From NCBI RefSeq assembly GCF_023744375.2, contig NZ_CP146284.1, positions 1,736,001 through 1,800,000 of the forward strand: 64,000 bases of DNA, given 5' to 3'. Below, in pieces: positions 54,219 through 61,950 of the stretch. The translations under genes and the position numbers were made by a program. The notes beneath the pieces were generated by a model. The model searched no databases and was not told where the DNA came from. It saw nothing but the letters and a program-made list of their open reading frames with translations. Source of the stretch: Parabacteroides sp. AD58 (lineage in GTDB: Bacteria > Bacteroidota > Bacteroidia > Bacteroidales > Tannerellaceae). The first letter of the stretch is position 1. Each line of letters begins with the position of its first letter.

Positions 54219-56055
54219 GAGGGTGTGTCGTAATACGCGATTCACCCTCTTTTCTTTATCAACGATAAGAGCGTAGTTAACTTTTTCAGGCAGCGATATT
54301 CTGAAGATAATCTCGATTATTTTGTTCCCAATAGCTTAAATGAGCGGTAATAAGGCCGTAAAGGTGTTTAATTGGCCAATTTATACCCTCTTTATTCATC
54401 TTGGTACACATCTTTTTTATATTGAAGGCGATGGCCAGGAAGGAAAAGTCCATGAGAACCTTGTCCTTTCCAAAATGACGGAAGCGCTTGTAGTTCATGT
54501 TGAATTTTATCTGTCCAAATACAGCTTCCGGTTCTATGCACCTTTGCCCTCTGTGTTTCAGCCCTTCTTCGGAACAGAGAAGTTCCCGGGCTTTCTGTTT
54601 GTATATCCAGAGTCGGTGATTCAGTTCTATCGTCCTGTTTCCTTTAGCTTTAAAACACAGACATCTTAACGGACATCCTTCGCATCTGACAGCCCTATAC
54701 CTGGCATATTCGACTACATATCCGGATTCGGTTTTCGTATGCCTGGTGCCTGCCCTCTGCATCTTTTGTCCCATTGGACAGACACAGTAATCCTGTTCTT
54801 CATTGTAGAAAAAGTTTTCGGCTTTAAAAGGATTCGGTTTAAATCTTGGCCGCTGCTCCATGTGGAAATAATTGTATTTGACGTATGCTTCCATCCCGTT
54901 TTCCGACATAAAGTGGTAATTCTCTTCTGATCCGTAACCGGAATCAGCAACCACCGTATGAGCCAACTGGCCGTATCTGTCGGCAAAGGACTTCAGGAAG
55001 GGAATCATCGTCAAGGTGTCAGTCGGATTCGGGAAAAGAGAATAATCGATAATGAATTGATTTTCCGTAGCAATCTGAAGATTATATCCGGGTTTTGTCT
55101 GACCGTTGCGCATGGCATCCTCCTTCATTCTCATAAAGGTGGCCTCTTTGTCTGTCTTGGAATAAGAGTTGCGGTCCTGAAGATTGTCCAGATGGTTATT
55201 GTATTCCTGAAGCTTATCTCTATGTGCTTCCAGTTCTTTCAGCTGCCTGCGTTTCTTTCTCAGTGCAGATTTCTGCTCTTTCGTGGATGGTTCTGAAGCC
55301 TGTTCAAGGGCATTGCGTAATTCTCCTGCCATTTCTGTCAGCATGGAAGGGGAAAACTCAATTTCCTCGTTGTTTTCCGAAGCTTTTTCCTGAGCGATGA
55401 CGTCATCTATTTGGCTTAACAAAACACTGATTTTCTTCATCAGTCGTTCACGGTTTCGCTCAACGCTCTTCCGCCATACAAAAGTATATTTGTTGGCCTT
55501 GGACTCAATCTTTGTTCCGTCAATATATTCCACATTCAGACTGATGAAACCTTTGGATGAAAGCAGAAGTACGGTTTGGGTAAACACTTCGTTAATTTCC
55601 TTCTTCACCCGGTTACGGAAACGGTTGATAGTAATGAAGTCCGGTTTCTCATAACCGGCTAACCATATGTAATGGATATCACGACGAAGATGCTTTTCTA
55701 TTTTCCGGCAGGAGTATATATTGTTCATATAGGCATACAAGATAACCTTTAGCATCATCTTGGGATGGTAAGGACTACGGCCGTATTCTTTGTATAACTT
55801 CCTGAAACCTTCAAGATTCAGGCTTTCAACCAAAGCGTCAACCATGCGTACAGGATCGTTTTCTGCAATATCTTCATCGATTCTTTGCGGAAAAAGTACC
55901 GTTTGGTTGGGAGTGTATGGACGAAAATGTATCTTTGTCATATGTGTAAATCTTTATGCTTAAAGATACAAAATCTTTAGGTAATAACAAAGCCCCAGCT
56001 TGTGAAAGTCGGGGCTTTGTGCTAAAAAAGAAGGTGTGCTTTTTGACACACCTTC
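54219..56055 (-). mobile_element. IS1182-family insertion sequence, copy 2 (1837 bp), inverted to copy 1
   Basis: Same length, same ends (GAGGGTGTGTC left, GACACACCTTC right on plus) and same internal offsets as copy 1 at 8389-10225, in the opposite orientation. It lies between the DUF3987 gene and the DUF4248 gene, three bases after the stop of the latter. No target duplication visible (left flank TCTCAA, right flank ATTTTA). Confidence 0.9.
54286..55941 (-). CDS. IS1182-family transposase, copy 2
   Basis: 551 residues, identical in sequence to the transposase at 8503-10158: DUF772-type N-terminus, DDE residues in YIDGTKIESKANKYTF, VVADSGYGSEE and EPEAVFGQIKFN, and the cysteine cluster before the last. 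The intact and identical state implies recent movement of one of the two copies. Runs toward the DUF3987 gene. Confidence 0.95.
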   Translation of the reverse strand: MTKIHFRPYTPNQTVLFPQRIDEDIAENDPVRMVDALVESLNLEGFRKLYKEYGRSPYHPKMMLKVILYAYMNNIYSCRKIEKHLRRDIHYIWLAGYEKPDFITINRFRNRVKKEINEVFTQTVLLLSSKGFISLNVEYIDGTKIESKANKYTFVWRKSVERNRERLMKKISVLLSQIDDVIAQEKASENNEEIEFSPSMLTEMAGELRNALEQASEPSTKEQKSALRKKRRQLKELEAHRDKLQEYNNHLDNLQDRNSYSKTDKEATFMRMKEDAMRNGQTKPGYNLQIATENQFIIDYSLFPNPTDTLTMIPFLKSFADRYGQLAHTVVADSGYGSEENYHFMSENGMEAYVKYNYFHMEQRPRFKPNPFKAENFFYNEEQDYCVCPMGQKMQRAGTRHTKTESGYVVEYARYRAVRCEGCPLRCLCFKAKGNRTIELNHRLWIYKQKARELLCSEEGLKHRGQRCIEPEAVFGQIKFNMNYKRFRHFGKDKVLMDFSFLAIAFNIKKMCTKMNKEGINWPIKHLYGLITAHLSYWEQNNRDYLQNIAA

Positions 56056-56058
56056 ATT

Positions 56059-56277
56059 TTAGGGCTCACCTAGGTACTTAATGATCACTTCTACCTGAAG
56101 TGGTGTCAGTACCCTTTGCCCCTTCTTCCATCCTGCCTCTTGCAGGGCCTGACTTAGGTTTGGATGGTAACGTATCCAATATCCAAGTCGTTTGCTGGCA
56201 CTCTCCGGAGTCAATTCCGGCGCATACAGAACTGCAAGTTCTTGCCAGCCGTATGCCTTTAAACAGAACGTTTTCAT
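56059..56277 (-). CDS. DUF4248 small protein
   Basis: 72 residues, MKTFCLKAYGWQELAVLYAP, then TPESASKRLGYWIRYHPNLS and a basic C-terminus ending in VIIKYLGEP. This is the DUF4248 family, short HTH-like proteins found next to VirE-N/DUF3987 and HU-like genes in Bacteroidales. It may bind DNA. It ends three bases before the IS1182 copy, so its former downstream link to the DUF3987 gene (same strand) is broken. Confidence 0.85.
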   Translation of the reverse strand: MKTFCLKAYGWQELAVLYAPELTPESASKRLGYWIRYHPNLSQALQEAGWKKGQRVLTPLQVEVIIKYLGEP

Positions 56278-56598
56278 TTCTAAACATTTTTATAGAGCAA
56301 ATATCTGTCTATTGGCAGGGGGAAGAGAAAAAGTAGATACAAGGGAAAGTATATATAGAGAAGTAAAAGACTAAAAAAGACAGAATATGAAGGTTGAATC
56401 GTCTATCTGGAAAAGCAACTGTAAATCAGCGATATATTTGTAACAAGAAAGATAACTGGGAAATAAACGAGGCCGGGAAAATAAGGTATTCTTATTATCT
56501 TGGAGATTTCCTGAATCAATTATAACGGGGGAATATTGTGGATTTCTCAGGTATCAAAGATAATCTATTTTATTTTATAAACAAAAAAGGAGGTGTAT
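56278..56598 (+). promoter_or_regulatory. Divergent intergenic region with a promoter for the HU-like gene
   Basis: 321 bases without a gene. TATATTTG (56433-56440) fits the -7 box on the plus strand, and AAGGAGG (56587-56593) is a strong ribosome site five bases before the ATG at 56599. Otherwise AT-rich with no repeat I can name. Confidence 0.5.
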
Positions 56599-57003
56599 AT
56601 GTCACTTACGTATCATTTAGTACAACGGCCCGACAAGAGTGAGGGTGCATTGGAAGGTAGCAAATTGTATTACGGGCAGATCAAAATCAGGCAACAAGTC
56701 GATTTTGATACCTTGTGCGAACGAATTGCCGATCGTTCGACGGCGTCTAAGGGAGATGTGATGGTAGTTATCGATGGATTGATCAGGGTATTAACTACCG
56801 AACTTCAGGCAGGGAACAGCGTGCAGATGGGCGAATTTGGGAATTTCCGTTTGAGTGTAGGTAGTTCTGGTGTAGCCAATGCCGAAGATTTTAATACGTC
56901 GTTGTTCAAGAAAGGGAAGATTATCTTCACGCCTGGTAGTCGGTTGAGAACCATGAGTGCCAGTCCTAAATTTGAACGTATTGAATTGAAACCGGCAGAG
57001 TAG
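56599..57003 (+). CDS. HU-family DNA-binding protein (HU-HIG type)
   Basis: 134 residues from the ATG at 56599, chosen for the AAGGAGG just upstream (an earlier GTG at 56593 lies inside that site). The sequence begins MSLTYHLVQRPDKSEGALEG; the HU/IHF-like fold is seen in QVDFDTLCERIADRSTASKG, VMVVIDGLIRVLTTELQAGN, VQMGEFGNFRLSVGSSGVAN and a C-terminal ERIEL. The Bacteroidetes variant (HU-HIG) carries an extended N-terminus and tail compared with classic HU of 90 residues. It lies divergent to DUF4248 and, with it, forms a common cluster near VirE-N/DUF3987 genes. Confidence 0.9.
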   Translation: MSLTYHLVQRPDKSEGALEGSKLYYGQIKIRQQVDFDTLCERIADRSTASKGDVMVVIDGLIRVLTTELQAGNSVQMGEFGNFRLSVGSSGVANAEDFNTSLFKKGKIIFTPGSRLRTMSASPKFERIELKPAE

Positions 57004-57040
57004 AACCCTAAACCTTACTTAAAGGGATCTGGCAAAATAA

Positions 57041-57087
57041 AAACAAGTTGGTACAGGTACAAAAGCCGAATGCCAACTTGTTTTTTT
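57041..57087. terminator. Bidirectional terminator between HU-like and CbiK-like genes
   Basis: AAACAAGTTGG (57041-57051) pairs with CCAACTTGTTT (57073-57083), followed by TTTT on plus and a T-rich stretch on minus. It serves both the HU-like gene (+) and the operon ending at 57111 (-). Confidence 0.85.
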
Positions 57088-57110
57088 ATTTAATAATCCA
57101 CATCTAATGA

Positions 57111-58043
57111 CTAAAACCTGCCGAACATTTCTTTCCGTTCGGCGACCGTGATACGCTTGTAAGCCAAGGCAAACTGAATGTGTTCGACCAACAGGCAGCG
57201 AATGGCTTCATAGTCGCTCAATCCTTTGGCCTCCAGGCCGACTTTGAAGCCGGCTTTTTCCAAACCTTCCCGCCACGAGGCAGAGACACGGTTTTCGTTG
57301 GATTTGATCAAGACAAACATAAAAGGCAGTAACGTCACTTGTTTATATTTACCTGCCTTGAGCTGACCAATGACTGTCTCTAAAGTCGGGAAGCCTTCGC
57401 GAGTCCCGACGAAATAGTCTTTATGTCCGGACACCTGCAACATATAGCCCAATTTGGCATAAGCCGAATTACTGGCATGATAGGTTCCGTTAGCAATCAA
57501 CAACTTGGCACCGGCATGAGAAGCCACAGCACTTCCGGTCAGGGCTTTTATCACAGCCTCATAGTCGGCATCATCATACAGCAGCGGGTTGCCGATACGG
57601 ATTTCCTTAAACAGTCCTTTCCGGAGCTCCACATCGCGGCGCAGGGCTTCCATCTCCACGCCTTCTATCACAATTGATGGCTGCACCACCACATGCGTAT
57701 AGCCTTCTTTCTTCAGGGTGATCAAAGCATCCGTCGTATGCTCGATCCAGATGCCTTGGCGGCGTACACGGTTGACAATACTGCGGGCACTGTAAGCCTG
57801 TCGGACTTCGACTTGCGGAAATGCCTGACGTACCTGATCATTCATCCGTTCGAGGGCTTCGCGGGTTTCCGGATAAGCGCTCCCGAAATGGACCATCAGA
57901 ATAGCCAGCTTATCGCCTTTCTGCATCGTCTCACGGATATCCGAAGCGACGAACTCACGCCCGACCTTGGCCTGGAGCGGATGCTCCCAACCAAGGCAAG
58001 CCAACAGAACCATGACTATTTTCAGAAAATCCCGTCGGTACAT
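57111..58043 (-). CDS. Secreted CbiK-like protein lacking catalytic histidines
   Basis: 310 residues from the ATG at 58041-58043, which overlaps the stop of the TonB receptor gene (TGATG). A signal peptide (MYRRDFLKIVMVLLACLGWE) puts it in the periplasm. Folding landmarks match CbiK-type sirohydrochlorin cobaltochelatases: AILMVHFGSAYPETREAL, VVVQPSIVIEGVEMEALRRD, IRIGNPLLYDDADY. The key sites differ: LLIANGTYHASN stands where active members have GHGT, and MFVLIKSNENRV stands where they have GDHAKND. The neighbouring paralogue at 60918 keeps both. I infer it is not a working chelatase but may still bind a tetrapyrrole or metal. Shares the cobalamin riboswitch with the receptor. Confidence 0.85.
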   Translation of the reverse strand: MYRRDFLKIVMVLLACLGWEHPLQAKVGREFVASDIRETMQKGDKLAILMVHFGSAYPETREALERMNDQVRQAFPQVEVRQAYSARSIVNRVRRQGIWIEHTTDALITLKKEGYTHVVVQPSIVIEGVEMEALRRDVELRKGLFKEIRIGNPLLYDDADYEAVIKALTGSAVASHAGAKLLIANGTYHASNSAYAKLGYMLQVSGHKDYFVGTREGFPTLETVIGQLKAGKYKQVTLLPFMFVLIKSNENRVSASWREGLEKAGFKVGLEAKGLSDYEAIRCLLVEHIQFALAYKRITVAERKEMFGRF

Positions 58044-60226
58044 CACTTATTGAATTTCACCAGCAAACTGACGTAATAGGTACGTCCCGGCGTCAAAGTC
58101 GCATAGTTGGAATTATAAGGCCGGTCATCCACATAATTAAATAAGTTCTCCACGCCTACGCCCGGTTCAAGAATAAAATCCTTCAACACAAACCGATGCG
58201 TCGTATTCAGGTTCCAGAGAGAGAATTTCGGCGCATATCCATAACTCTGAGAGAAGCGTTCTCCCTGGATACGCCCGTTGAAATTCACATTCAAGGTATA
58301 TTTATTCCAGGTATGATTCCATAGAGCAGCCACCACGCCACTATGTTTTACACTCTTGTCAACCGGCCTGTCGTTGGTGTTATCTTTCGCATCTACAAAC
58401 GTATAGCCACCGTTCATCGAGAATCCGGCACCGATATAAGCATCAAAACGGACATTGAAGCCTTTGATCGTCGCATTCTGGATGTTGTCACGGATCTGGA
58501 CACTGGCAAAATCTGTTCCGTTTTCCTGATTATAGCGGTTGGTTTCTTCTTGACTGAATTCACGGTAATTGATCATATCGCGGATGTGGTTGTAAAATCC
58601 GGAAGCTGATATCGAGAAGTTACGGTTTGTATATTCCGCACTCAGCGTCAGGTTATCACTCTTTTCCGGTTTCAGATTCACATTACCGATGGTCAGCCGC
58701 GAAGTCCGCTTGGATTCAGAGAAAGTGTACAGTTCAGCCAAACTGGGCGAACGGAAACCCGAGGCATACGAACCCCGAAAATTAAAGCCGCCTACTTTAT
58801 AAAGCAAAGCCACATTGGGAGTTGCATAACTGTGGAAATTCTGATGATAAATATACCTCAGTCCGACAACTCCTTGAAAATGCTTGCTGAAGTTCACTTC
58901 ATCCTGGGCATAAAAGGCCATTGTTGATACTCCTTTTCCGGCAATATTATCCGTCTGGCTGCTCAGCAGCTCACGAATAAACTCGAAACCGCCAGAAAGC
59001 TTGTTGTACTGGCCCAACTGAAAGATTCCCTTCACATTCAGGTTATGATGATGAATACGTTTGGTCATCTCGTTGGTTCCCTGATTATCTCCGGTGAAAA
59101 AATCTTTATAAGTACTATGGTTATCGGAAAAATAATCCGCATTCAGATACGATTTCTTATTGATCATATACTGTGCACCCGCTCCATAGGTAAATGTTTC
59201 GTGCCGTATGTCATAATTGGTGGTATTGTCGCCCATCGGCATAGGACGATCCGTTTTATGCGTATAAATATTTCCTCTCAGATAGAATGAAAGACGGTCG
59301 GTCGGATCGAAGGTAAAACGCTGGCTGATCGTATTCGAATGAAAAGCCGTCGAAGCCTGCTTGTTTGTTTCCACTAAATTGCCATCTTTTCCCTCCGTAT
59401 ACGGATTCAGCTGCCAGCCATCCGACTGCTGACGCTGATAAGAAGTAAACGAACCGAATTTTCCGGTCTGGAAATCCGCATTTACCGACTGAGTAAACTG
59501 GTTCTTGCTGCCATAACGCGTATTACTGGTTATGTTGGCCTTATTCTGGGCATCATCGGTGATGATATTAATAACACCGGCAATTGCATCACTTCCATAC
59601 AACGCTGAAGCCGCACCGCTCAAGACTTCAATACGTTTGACATTTGCCATATCGATACGCGCATAAGTATCATCGCCGGCCAGGCGTTTTCCGTTCTCCA
59701 AGACCAGGATGTAACGCTCGGTCAAACCGTTCATGCTCATGGTTGTTCCCATACCGTTGGTCATGAACGAAATACTTGGGTTGAGTTTTGTCATAGCTTC
59801 CTGCACATTCGTTACGTTGGCAGTCCGCAGGTCCTTGGCCGAATACACCTGTACCGGTATGGGCGAGTTATCCATTCTCCGGTGAGTACCGGTACCGGTA
59901 ACTACCACCGGATTAATGTTCACATACTTTTCGATCAGGCGAATCTCAATGTTCTGGTCCGTATGTGTTACATTATACGACTCCGGTTCATATGCCAGAT
60001 GCGAAATACGAATCCGGTCAGCATTATCAGGCAGGCTCAACTGGAAATACCCTTCATTATTCGTTGTACATCCTGTCAAGCTTTCTGAAACCCGGATATT
60101 GGCACCCGATACCGGGCGCCCCGTTTCTGCATCAATTACTCGGCCTGTTATCACACGGTCTTGTGCGAAAACACTTTGTGCGCAACCTGCAATCAGCAAG
60201 GTTGCCAACATCTTTTTTGTTTCCAT
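58043..60226 (-). CDS. TonB-dependent receptor under cobalamin riboswitch control
   Basis: 727 residues. Signal peptide METKKMLATLLIAGCAQSVFA, a carboxypeptidase-regulatory-like domain (VITGRVIDAETGRPVSGANI), then a plug with NPVVVTGTGTHRRMDNSPIP, ILVLENGKRLAGDD and KRIEVLSGAASALYGSDAIA, then a barrel ending in YYVSLLVKFNK. The BtuB/CirA-like receptor takes up a metal or corrinoid chelate with TonB energy. It is preceded by a riboswitch at 60293-60490 and coupled at TGATG to a secreted CbiK-like gene. Ligand unknown; heme-like or corrin compounds are likely. Confidence 0.92.
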   Translation of the reverse strand: METKKMLATLLIAGCAQSVFAQDRVITGRVIDAETGRPVSGANIRVSESLTGCTTNNEGYFQLSLPDNADRIRISHLAYEPESYNVTHTDQNIEIRLIEKYVNINPVVVTGTGTHRRMDNSPIPVQVYSAKDLRTANVTNVQEAMTKLNPSISFMTNGMGTTMSMNGLTERYILVLENGKRLAGDDTYARIDMANVKRIEVLSGAASALYGSDAIAGVINIITDDAQNKANITSNTRYGSKNQFTQSVNADFQTGKFGSFTSYQRQQSDGWQLNPYTEGKDGNLVETNKQASTAFHSNTISQRFTFDPTDRLSFYLRGNIYTHKTDRPMPMGDNTTNYDIRHETFTYGAGAQYMINKKSYLNADYFSDNHSTYKDFFTGDNQGTNEMTKRIHHHNLNVKGIFQLGQYNKLSGGFEFIRELLSSQTDNIAGKGVSTMAFYAQDEVNFSKHFQGVVGLRYIYHQNFHSYATPNVALLYKVGGFNFRGSYASGFRSPSLAELYTFSESKRTSRLTIGNVNLKPEKSDNLTLSAEYTNRNFSISASGFYNHIRDMINYREFSQEETNRYNQENGTDFASVQIRDNIQNATIKGFNVRFDAYIGAGFSMNGGYTFVDAKDNTNDRPVDKSVKHSGVVAALWNHTWNKYTLNVNFNGRIQGERFSQSYGYAPKFSLWNLNTTHRFVLKDFILEPGVGVENLFNYVDDRPYNSNYATLTPGRTYYVSLLVKFNK

Positions 60227-60292
60227 GAATAAAAATGTTTGTGTACTAATACTCTTTACCTCCCGAAAGAGCGTTCATTCTCACTAAAACAT

Positions 60293-60490
60293 ATTGGCAG
60301 GTTTCCTGACTTGTTCCTAAGGAAAGAACCTTCCCGTCAGCCTGACCATGACGATCCGGCAACAGTGGCAAAGCGGTGATTTCCTATAGCTGCTGCTCAA
60401 TGGAGCAGGGAATTTACAGTAGCGGGAACTGTTCCGGATTCACACCGGATTCCCTTTTATATTATCTCTGGGATCGAGAATAATATCACC
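60293..60490 (-). promoter_or_regulatory. Cobalamin riboswitch of the minus-strand operon
   Basis: On the minus strand: GGGAATCCGGTGTGAATCC, then CCCGCTACTGTAAATTCCC, and the B12 box CAAGTCAGGAAACCTGCC near 60298-60314. A longer P-arm than the copy at 44656 is present. The upstream stretch at about 60496 holds TACCTTCG, a weak -7 box. It controls the TonB receptor and CbiK-like genes to the left. Confidence 0.95.
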
Positions 60491-60637
60491 AATACGGCGG
60501 CGAAGGTACATCTTTAATTTGAAATAAACTATCATTTTGTAACTTTAAAAAAGAAGAAGTATTTTCCTATATACAACAACTGCTTGCAGAAAGAGATAAT
60601 TTTTTCAGAAAACAGATAGTATTTCCAAAATTAAATT

Positions 60638-60645
60638 TATCTTTG
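60638..60645 (+). promoter_or_regulatory. -7 box of the plus-strand CbiK operon
   Basis: TATCTTTG fits TAnnTTTG; the transcript would start near 60652, right before the riboswitch. Confidence 0.65.
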
Positions 60646-60651
60646 CAGCGT

Positions 60652-60828
60652 TGAGGTGAGATTCACAACCTTTCGGTGTGGACTTGAAAAGGGAATCCGG
60701 TGTGAATCCGGAGCAGTACCCGCTACTGTAACACCTGCAAATGAGAAGAATACACACTCCGTGCCACTATCTTTCAAGATGGGAAGGCTTTTCTTCTTAA
60801 GGTGAAGTCAGGAAACCTGCCTGAACAA
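60652..60828 (+). promoter_or_regulatory. Cobalamin riboswitch of the plus-strand operon
   Basis: GGGAATCCGGTGTGAATCC, then CCCGCTACTGTAA and the B12 box GAAGTCAGGAAACCTGCC near 60805-60822, in the aptamer order. It controls the CbiK gene at 60918 and probably the TonB receptor gene behind it. Its promoter is within 160 bases of the divergent riboswitch, back to back. Confidence 0.96.
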
Positions 60829-60917
60829 ATTCGATTAATATGGAATGTTTATTCCGGGAATTGAATAAACTTATAACGAATGTTGAGATATATTTTACAT
60901 TTAAAACACCCTTGGAT

Positions 60918-61853
60918 ATGATGAATCTTAAAAGACTATTCATCGTGTGCGTAACTGCGGCCTCCGGAATGCTGCATCAGGCTTATGCCCATACGGAAGG
61001 CAACTACGTCCCATCGAACCTGTTTGAAACCATGCAGGCAGGCGATAAGGCAGCCTTGCTGCTCGTTCATTTCGGGACTACGCACGACGATACCCGGGCA
61101 TTGACCATCGATGCCATCAATCAGAAAGCACAAGAAGCTTTCCCTGACCTTGAGTTCCGCGAAGCGTACACTTCACGTATTGTCATGAACCGCCTGGCAA
61201 AACGAGGGGTTTACAAGAAGAATCCGGTAGAAGCATTAGCCCAACTGAAGGCTGACGGATTTACTCACATCCTGATTCAGTCGACCAACATCATCGACGG
61301 AATCGAAATGGAATCACTCCGCAAAGACATCGACGTCATGAAAGACCTGTTTAAGGAAATCCGCTTGGGTACACCTCTGCTGTACACTCCAGAAGATTAC
61401 CGGCAAGTCATCTCCATCCTGTCACAAAAAGGAAAGGATAAAACCATGACCGTACTTGTCGGTCACGGAACTTATACACCGGCAACAGCACAGTATGCAA
61501 TGCTTGATTATATGCTGGAAGCCGAAGGACACCCGGATTTCGTTGTCGCCACCGTTGAAGGCTATCCGACTTTGGATGATGCCGTCAGAAAAATCAAAGA
61601 ACAAAAGAAAATCAAGCAGATCCAGCTCTTACCATTCATGTTCGTGGCCGGCGATCATGCCAAGAACGACATAGCCGGTGACATCCGGCAAGACCTGGAA
61701 TCAGCTGGATATCAGGTAAGCGTCTTGATGGAAGGATTAGGACAAAACCCTGAAATCCAAGATATCTTCATTGACCATGCCCGGTTCATGACCCAACACA
61801 TACTTATCGACATCTCCGATAAAAAGAAGGCATACGCTGCCGACAAAGAATAA
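60918..61853 (+). CDS. cbiK: Secreted sirohydrochlorin cobaltochelatase-like protein (CbiK type)
   Basis: About 311 residues from the ATG at 60918 (or 60921), MMNLKRLFIVCVTAASGMLH, with a signal peptide ending at AYA-HTEG. The CbiK fold is clear: ALLLVHFGTTHDDTR, ILIQSTNIIDGIEMESLRKD, TVLVGHGTYTPATAQY (metal-binding His in GHGT), VATVEGYPTLDDAV (Glu) and FVAGDHAKNDIAGDIRQDLE (second His). CbiK inserts cobalt into sirohydrochlorin; periplasmic members are known in Desulfovibrio. A longer frame from 60840 has 26 more residues before the signal peptide, and I reject it. A secreted enzyme near TonB receptors might instead act on imported tetrapyrroles; this is inference. Confidence 0.88.
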   Translation: MMNLKRLFIVCVTAASGMLHQAYAHTEGNYVPSNLFETMQAGDKAALLLVHFGTTHDDTRALTIDAINQKAQEAFPDLEFREAYTSRIVMNRLAKRGVYKKNPVEALAQLKADGFTHILIQSTNIIDGIEMESLRKDIDVMKDLFKEIRLGTPLLYTPEDYRQVISILSQKGKDKTMTVLVGHGTYTPATAQYAMLDYMLEAEGHPDFVVATVEGYPTLDDAVRKIKEQKKIKQIQLLPFMFVAGDHAKNDIAGDIRQDLESAGYQVSVLMEGLGQNPEIQDIFIDHARFMTQHILIDISDKKKAYAADKE

Positions 61854-61887
61854 CAAATCATCCAACAATTTTTATACACTTTTTCTG

Positions 61888-61914
61888 CCCGGAAGAGACT
61901 CATTTTCTTCCGGG
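61888..61914 (+). promoter_or_regulatory. Hairpin between CbiK and TonB receptor genes
   Basis: CCCGGAAGA (61888-61896) and TCTTCCGGG (61906-61914) form a perfect stem. A T-run is absent after it and AGGAGAAG follows, so it looks like an mRNA processing or stability element rather than a terminator. Confidence 0.45.
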
Positions 61915-61950
61915 TAAGGAGAAGTATGTCTTATTCAAAAAACATTTTAT

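Noticed and set aside
60840..60917. Longer start for the CbiK gene
   Set aside because: It places 26 residues before a clear signal peptide and begins directly after the riboswitch.
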